This document shows positions 1 through 8,505 of a stretch of DNA of 64,000 nucleotides, piece after piece. The notes under the pieces were generated by a model. The model ran no database searches, was not told the DNA's origin, and worked only from the letters and a program-made list of their open reading frames with translations. The position numbers were made by a program, and so were the translations under genes. Location: contig CAZNXJ010000023.1 in assembly GCA_964577115.1 (NCBI GenBank), positions 13,198-77,197 on the forward strand, read 5' to 3'. The stretch comes from CAZNXJ01 sp964577115. GTDB taxonomy: Bacteria; Planctomycetota; Planctomycetia; Pirellulales; Pirellulaceae. Each line of letters begins with the position of its first letter. The first letter of the stretch is position 1.

Positions 1-627
1 CACCTCGGGGTCGGGCCGGAATTGAACACCGCGATACGTATGCGACACGTGCGGTACGACGCCCACCATGTCGCGCGGCAGTTCGAGATATACCGGCCGC
101 TTGTGCCGCACGGCCGCGTCGAGCGCGCGGTCGATTTCGCGAAAGGCCGTCACCGGATCGGACAGCTCGACGGCCGTCAAACAGAGCTTTTCAAAGACAT
201 CGAGCTGCGTGTGGAATTCGCGCACTTTGTGGTGTAGCAGGGGGTTGTTTGTCCGCTCGGATAGCCCTGGCGATCCGGAGATCACAACGACAGGCGACTT
301 TTCAGCGAACGCACCGGCGATCGAATTGCAGACGCTCAGTCCGCCGACGCAGTACGTGACGCAGACGACGCCCAGGCCGCGGATCCGGGCGTACGCATCG
401 GCGGCGAACCCCGCGCAGTCCTCACGCGTGCAACCGACGACCTCGAGCGGGCTTTTTTCCAGCATGCCGTAGAACGTCAGCACGTAATCGCCGGGAATGC
501 CGAAGACGTGACCGACGCCGTAATCTTGCAGGCGCTGGATGAGGTAGTCGCCGATCGAGAGACGTTCCATGGGGAACTCGGCATCGCCGGAAGATGCCTG
601 ATCACGATACATGTCGCTGATCGCCAT
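1..627 (-). CDS. Alpha-keto acid decarboxylase (pyruvate/indolepyruvate decarboxylase type), N-terminal part
   Basis: The reverse strand is open from about base 627 to the left edge, so the C-terminal two thirds of the protein lie outside. The translation shows the N-terminal thiamine-diphosphate (PYR) domain: IGDYLIQRL, then VFGIPGDYVLTFY, then REDCAGFAADAYAR, in which the Glu corresponds to the conserved cofactor-activating Glu of the PDC/IPDC family, then SVCNSIAGAFAEKSPVVVISG. Family members decarboxylate 2-keto acids (pyruvate, indolepyruvate, branched-chain) to aldehydes; the substrate cannot be told from this part. An ATG at 627 follows a GGAG sequence about 10 nt upstream. An ATG at 570 directly before the conserved start (ERLSIGDYL) is the alternative. 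Confidence 0.85.
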   Translation of the reverse strand, partial: MAISDMYRDQASSGDAEFPMERLSIGDYLIQRLQDYGVGHVFGIPGDYVLTFYGMLEKSPLEVVGCTREDCAGFAADAYARIRGLGVVCVTYCVGGLSVCNSIAGAFAEKSPVVVISGSPGLSERTNNPLLHHKVREFHTQLDVFEKLCLTAVELSDPVTAFREIDRALDAAVRHKRPVYLELPRDMVGVVPHVSHTYRGVQFRPDPEV

Positions 628-705
628 CGACGTGATGCTCCGTGGAAGGTTCGAGCGAGTCGGCCGCGCCGAGCGCGGTCCGCTCCCGCATCGATTGGCT
701 CAAGG

Positions 706-927
706 TTATTGGCGGCTGCGCAGCAGCATCTGCCAGGCGAGGAGGTAGGCCAAAACACATCCAATCACGATCAGGCCGCGGGCCACATTGGGCGCGTACT
801 CGACGGCCCCGCTTTCGGCATTGATGCCGAAGATCCCGACGCCGATCGCGAGAAAGATGCCCCAGATGAGGACAGCAAACATGATGCCCTTCATCAGCCG
901 ATCGTTATTAGGTTCGGGCGGGGTCAT
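706..927 (-). CDS. Small membrane protein of unknown function
   Basis: The protein has about 73 residues, with two predicted transmembrane helices (GIMFAVLIWGIFLAIGVGIFG and VARGLIVIGCVLAYLLAWQML) joined by a short loop, and a short basic tail (LLRSRQ). The reading frame extends upstream to 999, but that would overlap the end of the radical SAM gene by 46 nt. The ATG at 927 has a strong GGAGGAG sequence 9 nt upstream and is preferred. It lies immediately downstream of the radical SAM gene and may be co-transcribed with it. No family is recognised. Confidence 0.6.
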   Translation of the reverse strand: MTPPEPNNDRLMKGIMFAVLIWGIFLAIGVGIFGINAESGAVEYAPNVARGLIVIGCVLAYLLAWQMLLRSRQ

Positions 928-953
928 GCGTGCGAGCTCCTCCTCGACTGCGG

Positions 954-1838
954 CTATGGCTCGTCCGACGTCTCCGACGGTCCGTAGAAGGCTTGACATT
1001 CCAGGCCCGTCGCTCGCGCCACACGCTCGACGATATGGTCGACCTCGCCCGGCATGAGCGGTTTGACGTACGACTCCGCGGGGCGGCGCGCGACGGTGTA
1101 GATTTGCACGAGCCGGATCTGGCCGCCGGCGTTCACGATAGCCTGGAGCCGATTGGAGTACGCGTCGATTTCCTGCGCATCGGGGCCTTCGCCAGCGATG
1201 CGCATAAAGAGTGACTGGATGACGATCGGCCGCACGCGGGCGACGGCCAGAATGTTGTCGAGAATGCGCGAGAAGGGAATCGAAGTGCGGTCGACGCGTC
1301 GAAAGTATTCCTCGGTTCCCGCATCGAGCTTGGCCCAGATCTCACCGTGATTGGCGTCGAGGATTTCCAGGCCGCGCTGTACGTGCGGCCGGTGAAACAT
1401 GCTGGCGTTTGTAATCAGGACCATCTTGGCCTGATCCGCTCCGGCCAGCCGCTTCCGCTCGGCGCACGCTTCCATGATCGCGTCGAAGTTGCGGTACGTC
1501 GTTGGCTCGCCGTCGCCCGAAAAGGCGATATCATTGAGCCGCCTCAAGGCGGGAGGCGTTGCGGAAAAACGCGGGTGGCCGAACAGCTCGCCGCTCTGCG
1601 CCAGCGCCAGCACATCGTCGAGTTCGCCGAGCAGTTCGGGCATGGCGACGAAGCGCGTTTCGCTGGTGACGGTCCGATCGACCTGGCAGTAGATGCAGTC
1701 GAAGTTGCAGACCTTATCGGGATTGAGATTGATCCCGATGGACAGACCGGCACTGCGGCGACTGATGACCGGATAAACAAACCGGTTGCTGTCGAATCGC
1801 CGGGCGTGCTGCGCGAATAGGTGATTTTGAGTAGCCAT
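954..1838 (-). CDS. Radical SAM protein, TYW1/Taw1-like (COG0731 type)
   Basis: A 294-residue radical SAM enzyme. Cysteines 44, 48 and 51 form the CxxxCxxC cluster (CNFDCIYC) that binds the 4Fe-4S cluster and S-adenosylmethionine. A following GDGEPTTY sequence fits the SAM-binding GGE-type motif. The N-terminal region (YPVISRRSAGLSIGINL) resembles the stand-alone Fe-S oxidoreductases related to the wyosine-tRNA enzyme TYW1. Bacteria do not usually make wyosine, so the substrate is unknown. The frame reaches 1895, but the first 19 codons (arginine-rich) look non-coding and MATQNHLF at 1838 is a better start. It is followed by a small membrane protein gene. Confidence 0.8.
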   Translation of the reverse strand: MATQNHLFAQHARRFDSNRFVYPVISRRSAGLSIGINLNPDKVCNFDCIYCQVDRTVTSETRFVAMPELLGELDDVLALAQSGELFGHPRFSATPPALRRLNDIAFSGDGEPTTYRNFDAIMEACAERKRLAGADQAKMVLITNASMFHRPHVQRGLEILDANHGEIWAKLDAGTEEYFRRVDRTSIPFSRILDNILAVARVRPIVIQSLFMRIAGEGPDAQEIDAYSNRLQAIVNAGGQIRLVQIYTVARRPAESYVKPLMPGEVDHIVERVARATGLECQAFYGPSETSDEP

Positions 1839-1995
1839 GCGAATCCAGACGCGGCGAGGCGAGGGCGCACGGCGACCGAGTGCCGCGCACGTCAAGTCTA
1901 CGTCATCGCCGACCGCGAGTCACGCATGGCAGTCCGGCGCCGACCGGCCGCGCGCACGGCCGGTCGGGCTCGGCATGAACATTCGCACCGGCAGT

Positions 1996-2280
1996 TTAAC
2001 CGACGGCAACTTCGTCGAGCTTGCGAATTTCGGAGAACTCGTCAAGCGTCACCGTGGTCAGCTCGCCGTCGTCGCGGCGCAGCACGATGACGTCGCTAAA
2101 GACTTTGTCATCGAAGTTGCGGTTGTAGTGCAACGCGTGCCGGCGGCGTTCACAGCTGACGACAGTGCCACGCGTGGTTGCCATCCAGCGTCGGAATCCG
2201 ACTTTCACCTCGTGTTGAATTTCCACCCGGTCACCCGGGCGCAACTGTTCGAAGATTCGTAACGTTTCCGGATAAGCCAT
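1996..2280 (-). CDS. Conserved-looking small protein of unknown function
   Basis: A 94-residue soluble protein starting MAYPETLRIF. It has an early stretch that reads like a small beta-barrel (LRPGDRVEIQHEVKVG, then TRGTVVSCERRRH) and a charged second half (VIVLRRDDGELTTVTLDEF). The pattern resembles small SH3- or KOW-like barrel folds, but this is only an impression. It stands alone on the minus strand between the radical SAM gene and ilvC, with about 160-190 nt on each side. No function is assigned. Confidence 0.55.
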   Translation of the reverse strand: MAYPETLRIFEQLRPGDRVEIQHEVKVGFRRWMATTRGTVVSCERRRHALHYNRNFDDKVFSDVIVLRRDDGELTTVTLDEFSEIRKLDEVAVG

Positions 2281-2402
2281 GACTTGTCAGGGCGAACCTA
2301 TACTCTGAAGTCGTGAAGATGCGACCCTGGCGGCGTCGGCGATCCAGGGTCTGGACACTACGTTGGCATCCATCGATGTATTCGTAGGACCGAGCATCCT
2401 GC

Positions 2403-2429
2403 GCGCCAGCCGGTCAAATCCGCTGGCGC
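2403..2429 (-). terminator. Hairpin downstream of ilvC, possible terminator
   Basis: Perfect 8-bp inverted repeat GCGCCAGC / GCTGGCGC with an 11-nt loop, 40 nt after the ilvC stop codon. No run of T follows on the minus strand, so if it ends transcription it is not a classical intrinsic terminator. Confidence 0.3.
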
Positions 2430-2468
2430 CGGGCCCGCCGTGCTCCCGGAAGGCTCGGCATGCATCCT

Positions 2469-3473
2469 TCAGACCTCTTTGGCGTCAATCCACGTCATGA
2501 GGCGCCGCAACCTCTTCCCAACTTCCTCGATTTGCAAATTCCGGTCCCGGCGGCGCATCGCCTGGAAGGCCGGGGCTCCTGCTCGGTTCTCCAGAATCCA
2601 TTCGCGCGCGAACTGGCCGGTCTGAATCTCTTTCAGGATTCGGCGCATCTCGGCTCGGGTTTCTTCGGTAATGATCCGCGGCCCGCGCGTATAGTCGCCG
2701 AATTCTGCAGTATTCGAAACGCTATATCGCATGTAGTTGAGGCCGCCTTGATAAAAAAGGTCAACAATCAGCTTGAGCTCGTGAAGGCATTCAAAATACG
2801 CCATTTCGGGCTGGTAGCCGGCCTCGACGAGGATTTGGAACGCGCTCTTTACGAGCTCGCTGACCCCGCCGCAGAGCACAACCTGCTCGCCGAACAGGTC
2901 CGTCTCGGTTTCTTCGGCGATCGTCGTTTGGATGACGCCCCCGCGCGTGCCGCCGATGCCTTTGGCGTAGGCCAGGCCCAGCTTGAACGTCTCCTCGCTG
3001 GCTCCTTCCCCGACGGCGATTAGGCAGGGGACACCGCCACCCTTGGTAAATTCGCTGCGGACCAGATGTCCCGGGCCCTTCGGAGCCACCAGGAGGGCGT
3101 CAACGCCGGTTGGCGGTGTCACCTGGCCGAAGTGCATGTTGAACCCGTGCGAGCACATGAGGATGCTGCCGGGCTTGAGGTTGTCGCGGATGTGGTTCCG
3201 ATACAGGTCGCCCTGGACTTCGTCGGGCAGCAGAATGTTGACCAGGTCGGCCTGCCGTGTGGCTTCGTCGAGCGGCAGCGGCTCGAACCCGTGGCTTTTG
3301 GCCAGATCGTAGTTCGCACTCCCCGGACGCTGGCCGACGATGACGTTGCAGCCGCTGTCGCGAAGGTTCTGAGCCTGCGCGTGCCCCTGCGAGCCGTAGC
3401 CCAGGATGGCAATCGTTTTGCCTTTCAGCGCCGACAGGTCAGCGTCGCTGTCGTAGTAGATCTTGGCCGCCAT
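2469..3473 (-). CDS. ilvC: Ketol-acid reductoisomerase (class I)
   Basis: The 334-residue protein has the usual length of short class I KARI. It converts acetolactate or acetohydroxybutyrate to the dihydroxy acid in valine/isoleucine/leucine synthesis, using Mg2+ and NAD(P)H. The N-terminal Rossmann motif is ILGYGSQGHAQAQN. The following loop GQRPGSANYD carries the Arg and Ser usually seen in NADPH-specific enzymes. Metal-site motifs DLFGEQ and ECLHELK are present in the helical domain. MAAKIYYDSDADL at 3473 matches the family start and follows an AAGGAG sequence 11 nt upstream; the longer frame to 3533 is rejected. It follows ilvN on the same strand after 121 nt, so the two are probably one operon. 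No large acetolactate synthase subunit lies nearby. Confidence 0.95.
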   Translation of the reverse strand: MAAKIYYDSDADLSALKGKTIAILGYGSQGHAQAQNLRDSGCNVIVGQRPGSANYDLAKSHGFEPLPLDEATRQADLVNILLPDEVQGDLYRNHIRDNLKPGSILMCSHGFNMHFGQVTPPTGVDALLVAPKGPGHLVRSEFTKGGGVPCLIAVGEGASEETFKLGLAYAKGIGGTRGGVIQTTIAEETETDLFGEQVVLCGGVSELVKSAFQILVEAGYQPEMAYFECLHELKLIVDLFYQGGLNYMRYSVSNTAEFGDYTRGPRIITEETRAEMRRILKEIQTGQFAREWILENRAGAPAFQAMRRRDRNLQIEEVGKRLRRLMTWIDAKEV

Positions 3474-3594
3474 GAATACGTGTGCTCCTTGGACGCGGAG
3501 GTGAACGAACCAGCGATCCTGCGAAGCACGCATTCCGCGGGTGACTCAATTGAGCCGGAGCGTGGCAGGTCGCGAGACAATAGACGCGGGGTGT

Positions 3595-4140
3595 TTAGCT
3601 GACGAACTTGCGCACAGCCGTCTCGTGCAGGTGGGAAACCGGTTCCGTGGCCGGAGCACGCGAACCGCTGCGCACCATGGCGATGCGCCCAGTCCGTACC
3701 AGCTCGGTGATGCCGTAGGGCCGCATCCGTTCGATGAATGCTTCGATCTTGCTCTCGCGTCCGGAAATCTCGATCATCACTTCGTCTTCACCGACGTCGA
3801 CGATCCGCCCTCGAAAGATCTCGACCAGCTCGCGGACTTCGCTGCGCTTGCCGTTGGCCGGCGCTCGCACCTTCAGCAGCATCAGATCCCGTTCGACGTG
3901 ATCCTGCGAGCTGATGTCGTCGACACGCACGACGGTGACGATCTTCTCGAGTTGCTTGCGTACTTGTTCGAGAACCCGGTCGTCACCGACCACGACGAAG
4001 GTCATGCGCGACAGGTTGGTGTCTTCCGTCGCACCAACTGCCAGCGAATCGATGTTGTAACCGCGCGAGGCGAGCATGCCGGCGATGTGCGCGAGCACGC
4101 CGGGCACGTTCTGAACCAAGGCGGAAAGGACATGACGCAT
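3595..4140 (-). CDS. ilvN: Acetolactate synthase small (regulatory) subunit
   Basis: A 181-residue protein with an N-terminal ACT domain (VLSALVQNVPGVLAHIAGMLASRGYNIDSLAVG) and a C-terminal regulatory domain (RSEVRELVEIFRGRIVDVG, MIEISGRESKIEAFI). The subunit stimulates the catalytic IlvB subunit and gives feedback inhibition by valine. It starts with MRHVLSALVQN just after a GGGAG sequence. It lies upstream of ilvC. A C-terminal extension of about 20 residues (VRSGSRAPATEPVSHLHETAVRKFVS) goes beyond the usual end. The name ilvH is equally used for this family. Confidence 0.93.
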   Translation of the reverse strand: MRHVLSALVQNVPGVLAHIAGMLASRGYNIDSLAVGATEDTNLSRMTFVVVGDDRVLEQVRKQLEKIVTVVRVDDISSQDHVERDLMLLKVRAPANGKRSEVRELVEIFRGRIVDVGEDEVMIEISGRESKIEAFIERMRPYGITELVRTGRIAMVRSGSRAPATEPVSHLHETAVRKFVS

Positions 4141-4171
4141 GGAGGGCTCCCAAGATCAAAAGCAAACCAAC

Positions 4172-4200
4172 AAAATAGTCTCCGCTCGCAGGACCGACAA
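4172..4200 (-). promoter_or_regulatory. Putative sigma70-type promoter of ilvN-ilvC
   Basis: On the minus strand, TTGTCG (-35, 4200-4195) and TATTTT (-10, 4177-4172) are separated by 17 nt and lie about 30 nt upstream of the ilvN start. Both boxes match 4 of 6 consensus bases, so this is a moderate prediction. The AT-rich patch is distinct in an otherwise GC-rich gap. Confidence 0.4.
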
Positions 4201-4321
4201 GGCCAGCCACGCGTGCGCGGCGCGTCCGGTGAGCGTCCGAGCACGCCGCGCGGGGTGGGCCGAGACGGCGCGCGGCCGCGTGCAACGGGAACGGGTTTCC
4301 TGTCGCCGAGCTGGGGCGGTG

Positions 4322-4960
4322 TCAGCCTCCCCAAAACTGCCACCAAGCACGCTTGGCTTTCCGCTGAGCAGCTCCGTGCGGGCTGACGCGCTGGCCATGC
4401 GGTCCGATCGCACCGTCCATCTTCACCCGGCTCAGCTCGGCGTTCGCCAGCTTCGCGTCGAAGAGATTGGCGAGCGACAGGTTTGCGCCGGTCAGGTTGG
4501 CGCCCGTTAGGTCCGCCCCGCGCAGGTCGGCACCGGAAAGGTTCGCCTCGTTCAAATTGCAGCGCAGATCGGCCATCGTCAGATCGGCTTTTCGCAGTTC
4601 GGCGCCCGACAAGTCACTGTCGGCCAGCTTCGCATAGCGGAGGACGGCCGTGTTCAGGCGGGCGTCACAGAACTGCACGCGACGCGCTACTGCATCAGTC
4701 AAATTGGCGCCACAAAGGTTCGCGCCTCGAAAGCTCGCTCCATCGAGAAATGTGGACTGAAGGTTGGCGTTCGTTAGATCTGCCCCGGAGAAATCGGCAT
4801 CCCGCAGGTCGGCGTTCTGGAAATCGACCCCCGTCAGGTTCATATTGGCGAAGTTCGCCCCCGGCAGCTTCATGCCGTCGAGCCGCAATCCCTGCAGGGA
4901 CTCAACGTTGTCACGCTCGAGAAGCACCGCGCCGGACTGGCGATGTCGGATCTGAATCAT
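4322..4960 (-). CDS. Pentapeptide-repeat protein
   Basis: A 212-residue protein made mainly of A(D/N)LxX-type pentapeptides from about residue 25 to 180 (GANFANMNLTGVDFQNADLR, SGADLTNANL, GANLTGANLSLANL). Such repeats fold into a right-handed quadrilateral beta-helix. Some members bind gyrase, but most have no known function. There is no signal peptide, so it is probably cytoplasmic. It ends with a basic, Trp-rich tail (KRAWWQFWGG). The ATG at 4960 follows GGGGAG 10 nt upstream; the 13 residues before it in the longer frame are not supported. It stands upstream of the ilvN promoter on the same strand. Confidence 0.88.
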   Translation of the reverse strand: MIQIRHRQSGAVLLERDNVESLQGLRLDGMKLPGANFANMNLTGVDFQNADLRDADFSGADLTNANLQSTFLDGASFRGANLCGANLTDAVARRVQFCDARLNTAVLRYAKLADSDLSGAELRKADLTMADLRCNLNEANLSGADLRGADLTGANLTGANLSLANLFDAKLANAELSRVKMDGAIGPHGQRVSPHGAAQRKAKRAWWQFWGG

Positions 4961-5414
4961 GGCGAACTTTCTCCCCAACAACAGATGCTCGGCTGCCAAG
5001 CAACCGCGAACCGCCGGACAAGCCTCGCACCGGGGACCCTCGGCCCCTCATCCGCAGAACGCTCCGTGGCGTGACGCTTCCTGACGTGATCGGCGGTGGT
5101 GACGTTTCCTGATCTGCGAAATTTGGGGGTGAAAACGGCCTCGCAGCTCCCTGCGATGCGCCGTGTTAATTCGCCTTTTCGTTCGCCGCTTCAGTATATC
5201 AGAGCCAAAACGGCTTTCCCATTGCGATTTTTTGGTGGATTCCCTCCGAAAGGAGGGGGTGTGGCTGGTATCGCCCCCGGCCGCCTCGCGCGGGTAAACT
5301 CAAAGGTTCTGTCCTGTTGCGGCGCGCGCTGCCGGCCATCGGTCCGGCAGGACGCGGATTCATGGCCGCTCATCGCGGGACCTGAGGAACGCGCGTGCGT
5401 AGGGAGAGCCGCCC
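4961..5414. other. Intergenic stretch between divergent genes, no gene seen
   Basis: 454 bases between the pentapeptide-repeat gene (minus) and scpA (plus). Frames crossing it are arginine/proline-rich shadows. It should hold the promoters of both divergent genes, but no -35/-10 pair was convincing. An AT-richer patch lies around 5160-5240. Confidence 0.5.
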
Positions 5415-6215
5415 ATGAGTTTCCGAGTCGATCTGCCCATCTTTCGCGGGCCGCTCGACCTGTTGCTTTACCTGGTGCGCAAGCACGAGCTTGACGTGGC
5501 GGAGATTCCGTTGGCTCACATTGCCGATCAGTACTGCGAATACCTGGAGGTCCTCGAGCAACTGGACGTGGACGCGGTGGGCGATTTCCTCGAAGTCGCC
5601 GCGACACTGCTCGAAATGAAATCGCGGCTCGTCCTGCCGCAGGTCGAGGAGACGGCGGATCTAATCGAGGATCCTCGCGACGAACTGGTTCACCGACTGC
5701 TCGAATACAAACGCTTCCGCGATGCTGCCAGCATGTTGGAGGAACGCAGCCGGCAATGGCAGCAGCACTATCCGCGACTGGCCAACGACGTCCCGCCGCG
5801 CGAACAGGACCTGGCCTCGCAGCCGATTCACGAGGTCGAGCTGTGGGACCTGGTTAGTGCGTTTGGCCGAGTGATTCGCGACAGCCGGGCCGCTCGCCCG
5901 TCCAGCATTGTCTATGACGACACGCCGATTCACGTGCATATGCAAAAGATTCACGCGCGGCTCGTTGAACACGGCCGCGTGTCGTTCTCGGAAATGTTCA
6001 CGGCCGGGATGCACAAATCGGCGATGATCGGTGTGTTCCTGGCCATCCTCGAACTGGTTCGCCACCACAGCGTCCGGACCGAACAGCCTGACCCGCACGG
6101 CGAGATTTGGGTTTTGCCGGGCGAGCGATTTGACCGCGAGGTGCAATGGGGCGACGTCGATAATTACGACGGCCAGCGGCCGCGAGCCGAGGATCTGCCC
6201 GTAAATTTGCGTTAA
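5415..6215 (+). CDS. scpA: Segregation and condensation protein A (kleisin of the SMC-ScpAB complex)
   Basis: A 266-residue ScpA. The N-terminal family signature is clear: FRGPLDLLLYLVRKHELDVAEIPLAHIADQY, then DVDAVGDFLEVAATLLEMKSRLVLP. The C-terminal winged-helix part (VSFSEMFTAGMHKSAMIGVFLAILELVRHHSV) would bind the SMC head. The complex organises and segregates the chromosome. The start is set by GGGAGA 8 nt before the ATG. scpB and smc are not in the window. It leads a plus-strand run with the RNase Z-like gene and hemW. Confidence 0.93.
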   Translation: MSFRVDLPIFRGPLDLLLYLVRKHELDVAEIPLAHIADQYCEYLEVLEQLDVDAVGDFLEVAATLLEMKSRLVLPQVEETADLIEDPRDELVHRLLEYKRFRDAASMLEERSRQWQQHYPRLANDVPPREQDLASQPIHEVELWDLVSAFGRVIRDSRAARPSSIVYDDTPIHVHMQKIHARLVEHGRVSFSEMFTAGMHKSAMIGVFLAILELVRHHSVRTEQPDPHGEIWVLPGERFDREVQWGDVDNYDGQRPRAEDLPVNLR

Positions 6216-6352
6216 ACGGCGTATCCGGATCGCGCTTGAGACGCGCCGCGCGAGCCGACTGCGTGCCGGACGGTCACGCCGGAGAGGCCTCTTTCGACTC
6301 GGCACCATTGCTTTTAAACTTCCGGGTTTCCCCGCGCGCCCGCAGGACATCA

Positions 6353-7192
6353 ATGCCCAACAATTCCCCAATTCATCGCTTCCCGCACCAAAATTTGACG
6401 GTCGAAGGCTACTCGCGTGCGGCGGTGCAAACGTATTGGCGAATCCCTGAACTGCGGATCGGATTCGACCTGGGGGCGCAGCCCTGGGAGTTCATGGGAA
6501 CCGGCACGTGGTTCGTCACGCACACCCATTTGGACCATATCGCCGCGTTGCCGGTCTATGTGGCGCGCCGCCGCATGATGCGCATGGATCCGCCGACGAT
6601 TTATCTGCCGATGCATGCGGTCGAATTCGTTCAAAAGATACTCCGCTATTGGTCTCGCCTCGACCGCGGGCGCCTGCCGTGTGAGCTGATCGGCGTCGAG
6701 CCGGGGGATGAAATCGAGCTCTCGCGCGAACTGGTCGTCACGGCGGTGGCGACACGCCATACCGTCCCGTCGCTCGGATACATCGTCTGGGAGCGTCGCC
6801 GGAAGCTGCGGAGCGAGTACACGCATCTCGCCGGTCACGAGATCCGCGACCTGCGGCTCTCCGGCGTCGATGTGACCGAAGAACGCCGCATGCCGCTCGT
6901 CGCGTACCTCGGCGACAGCGCACCGGAAGGGCTGGACGCGAACCCGGTCATGTACGAAGCACAGATTCTGATCTCCGAAATGACGTTCGTGGCCCCGGGG
7001 CATCGCCGGGATAAAATCCACAAGCACGGACACATGCATGTGGATGACTACGTGGAACGGAGCGAGCGATTTCAGAATCGGTTAATTGTGGCGGGACATT
7101 TCAGCACGCGGTACGACGAACGGCAGATCCGCCGCGGTGTCGAGCGGCGGTTGCCGACGATGCTCGACGGCCGGCTCCAACTATGCATCTGA
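6353..7192 (+). CDS. RNase Z-like metallo-beta-lactamase-fold protein
   Basis: A 279-residue protein with the HxHxDH zinc motif (FVTHTHLDHIAALPVY) at about residue 60. A downstream His (TRHTVPSLGY), an Asp (YLGDSAP) and GHFSTRY complete a ribonuclease Z-like layout. tRNase Z trims the 3' ends of tRNA precursors. The usual N-terminal FLGTG/P loop is only partly kept (WEFMGTGTW), so the assignment is family level rather than proven tRNase Z. The start is MPNNSPIHRFPHQN at 6353, with AGGA 6 nt upstream; the longer frame from 6236 is rejected. Its last 10 bases overlap the hemW start, which suggests coupled translation. Confidence 0.75.
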   Translation: MPNNSPIHRFPHQNLTVEGYSRAAVQTYWRIPELRIGFDLGAQPWEFMGTGTWFVTHTHLDHIAALPVYVARRRMMRMDPPTIYLPMHAVEFVQKILRYWSRLDRGRLPCELIGVEPGDEIELSRELVVTAVATRHTVPSLGYIVWERRRKLRSEYTHLAGHEIRDLRLSGVDVTEERRMPLVAYLGDSAPEGLDANPVMYEAQILISEMTFVAPGHRRDKIHKHGHMHVDDYVERSERFQNRLIVAGHFSTRYDERQIRRGVERRLPTMLDGRLQLCI

Positions 7193-8352
7193 ATCCCGAT
7201 TCGGGGGACACGAACCATGCCCGTACAGCGCGCCCGCGAGCGGCGTATGTCCACGTGCCGTTCTGCCGGCACCGCTGCGGCTATTGCAATTTCACGCTCG
7301 TTGCCGGACGCCGCGATCTCGTGGCCGATTACCTGTGTGCCATTCGCTGGGAGCTCGCGAGTTGGGGGAAACCGTCGCCGGTCCGCACCTTGTTCTTTGG
7401 GGGAGGGACACCGACTGAGCTGCCGATGAGTGCGTTCGAGCAGCTGAGCCAGAGCGTGCTCGAACAGTTCCCGCTCGAGCCGCAGTACGAATGGAGTGTC
7501 GAGGCCAATCCCGCGGACGTGACGCCCGGGTATGTCGCGCGCATGGCCGATCTGGGGGTGAATCGAATCAGCCTCGGCGTGCAGTCGCTCCGCGCGGAGA
7601 AACTCCGACTGCTCGAACGCGATCACGACCGGCACCGAGTGGCCGCCGCTGTGGCGGCGGCCCGAGAACGCATCGCTTCGATCAGTTGCGACCTGATCTT
7701 TGGGGCTCCCCAGGAAACGCTTGCCGATTGGAAGCGAGATCTCGACGCCCTGCTGGCGCTCGAACCAGATCACATCTCCACCTACGGGCTGACATACGAG
7801 CGGGGAGCCCGTTTCTGGGCGCGGCGCGCGCGGGGCGAGCTGAGTGAAGTCGACGAGGAAGTCCAGCGGGCGATGTACGAGCATGCGATCGATCGGCTGA
7901 CAAGCGCGGGCTATGAACACTACGAGGTTTCCAACTTTGCTCGGCCGGGCCATCGCTGCCGGCACAACGAGGTGTATTGGCTGGGCGAGCCATGGTTTGC
8001 TGTGGGGCCCGGCGCGGCGAGCTACGTCGGTGGCACTCGGCGCATGAACCACGCCAGCACGACCACTTATCTGCGCCGCGTTCTGGCCGGCGAGTCGCCG
8101 GTGGCGGAAACGGAGACGCTCGGCGCCGAGCCGCGAGCACGGGAGCGATTGGTGTTTGGGCTGCGGCGGTTGGAGGGAATTGAACGTGCAGCGTTTGCCG
8201 CCGAGACAGGCTGGTCGGTGGACGAACTAGCCGGTCGCGAGCTGACTCGCTATGTGTCGCTCGGGCTGATAGACGACGACGGCCAGCGCATCCGGCTGAC
8301 TCGCGAAGGGCTGCTGATCAGCGATTCGCTCTGGCCCGCTCTCCTGGCTTAA
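7183..8352 (+). CDS. hemW: Radical SAM heme chaperone HemW
   Basis: A 389-residue protein. Cys 28, 32 and 35 form CRHRCGYC followed by Asn-Phe, the HemW/HemN-type radical SAM cluster, and FFGGGTPTEL is the SAM-binding motif. LGVNRISLGVQSL and the C-terminal HemN-like region (RERLVFGLRRLEGI) follow. HemW proteins insert heme into respiratory enzymes and are often wrongly annotated as coproporphyrinogen oxidase. The Cys pattern fits HemW; true HemN has a further conserved Cys in CxxxCxxCxC, and here that position is Phe. It overlaps the preceding gene by 10 nt. Confidence 0.9.
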   Translation: MHLNPDSGDTNHARTARPRAAYVHVPFCRHRCGYCNFTLVAGRRDLVADYLCAIRWELASWGKPSPVRTLFFGGGTPTELPMSAFEQLSQSVLEQFPLEPQYEWSVEANPADVTPGYVARMADLGVNRISLGVQSLRAEKLRLLERDHDRHRVAAAVAAARERIASISCDLIFGAPQETLADWKRDLDALLALEPDHISTYGLTYERGARFWARRARGELSEVDEEVQRAMYEHAIDRLTSAGYEHYEVSNFARPGHRCRHNEVYWLGEPWFAVGPGAASYVGGTRRMNHASTTTYLRRVLAGESPVAETETLGAEPRARERLVFGLRRLEGIERAAFAAETGWSVDELAGRELTRYVSLGLIDDDGQRIRLTREGLLISDSLWPALLA

Positions 8353-8505
8353 GTCTATCGGCCTACGGTCGAGGATCGACGGCGGGCCTCTGGTTGACGG
8401 AGCGGCCGCACGATGGGCTACGGTTAGGACTTGCCTTACGCTTGGCGACGGCTTAGCCTCACGCGTCTTGGAATTCGGCCCCGTCCGACGCGCGAGAACG
8501 CACCC

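Noticed and set aside
5191..5607. 138-codon minus frame upstream of scpA
   Set aside because: It overlaps the scpA start and is Arg/Pro-rich, typical of random open frames at this GC content.
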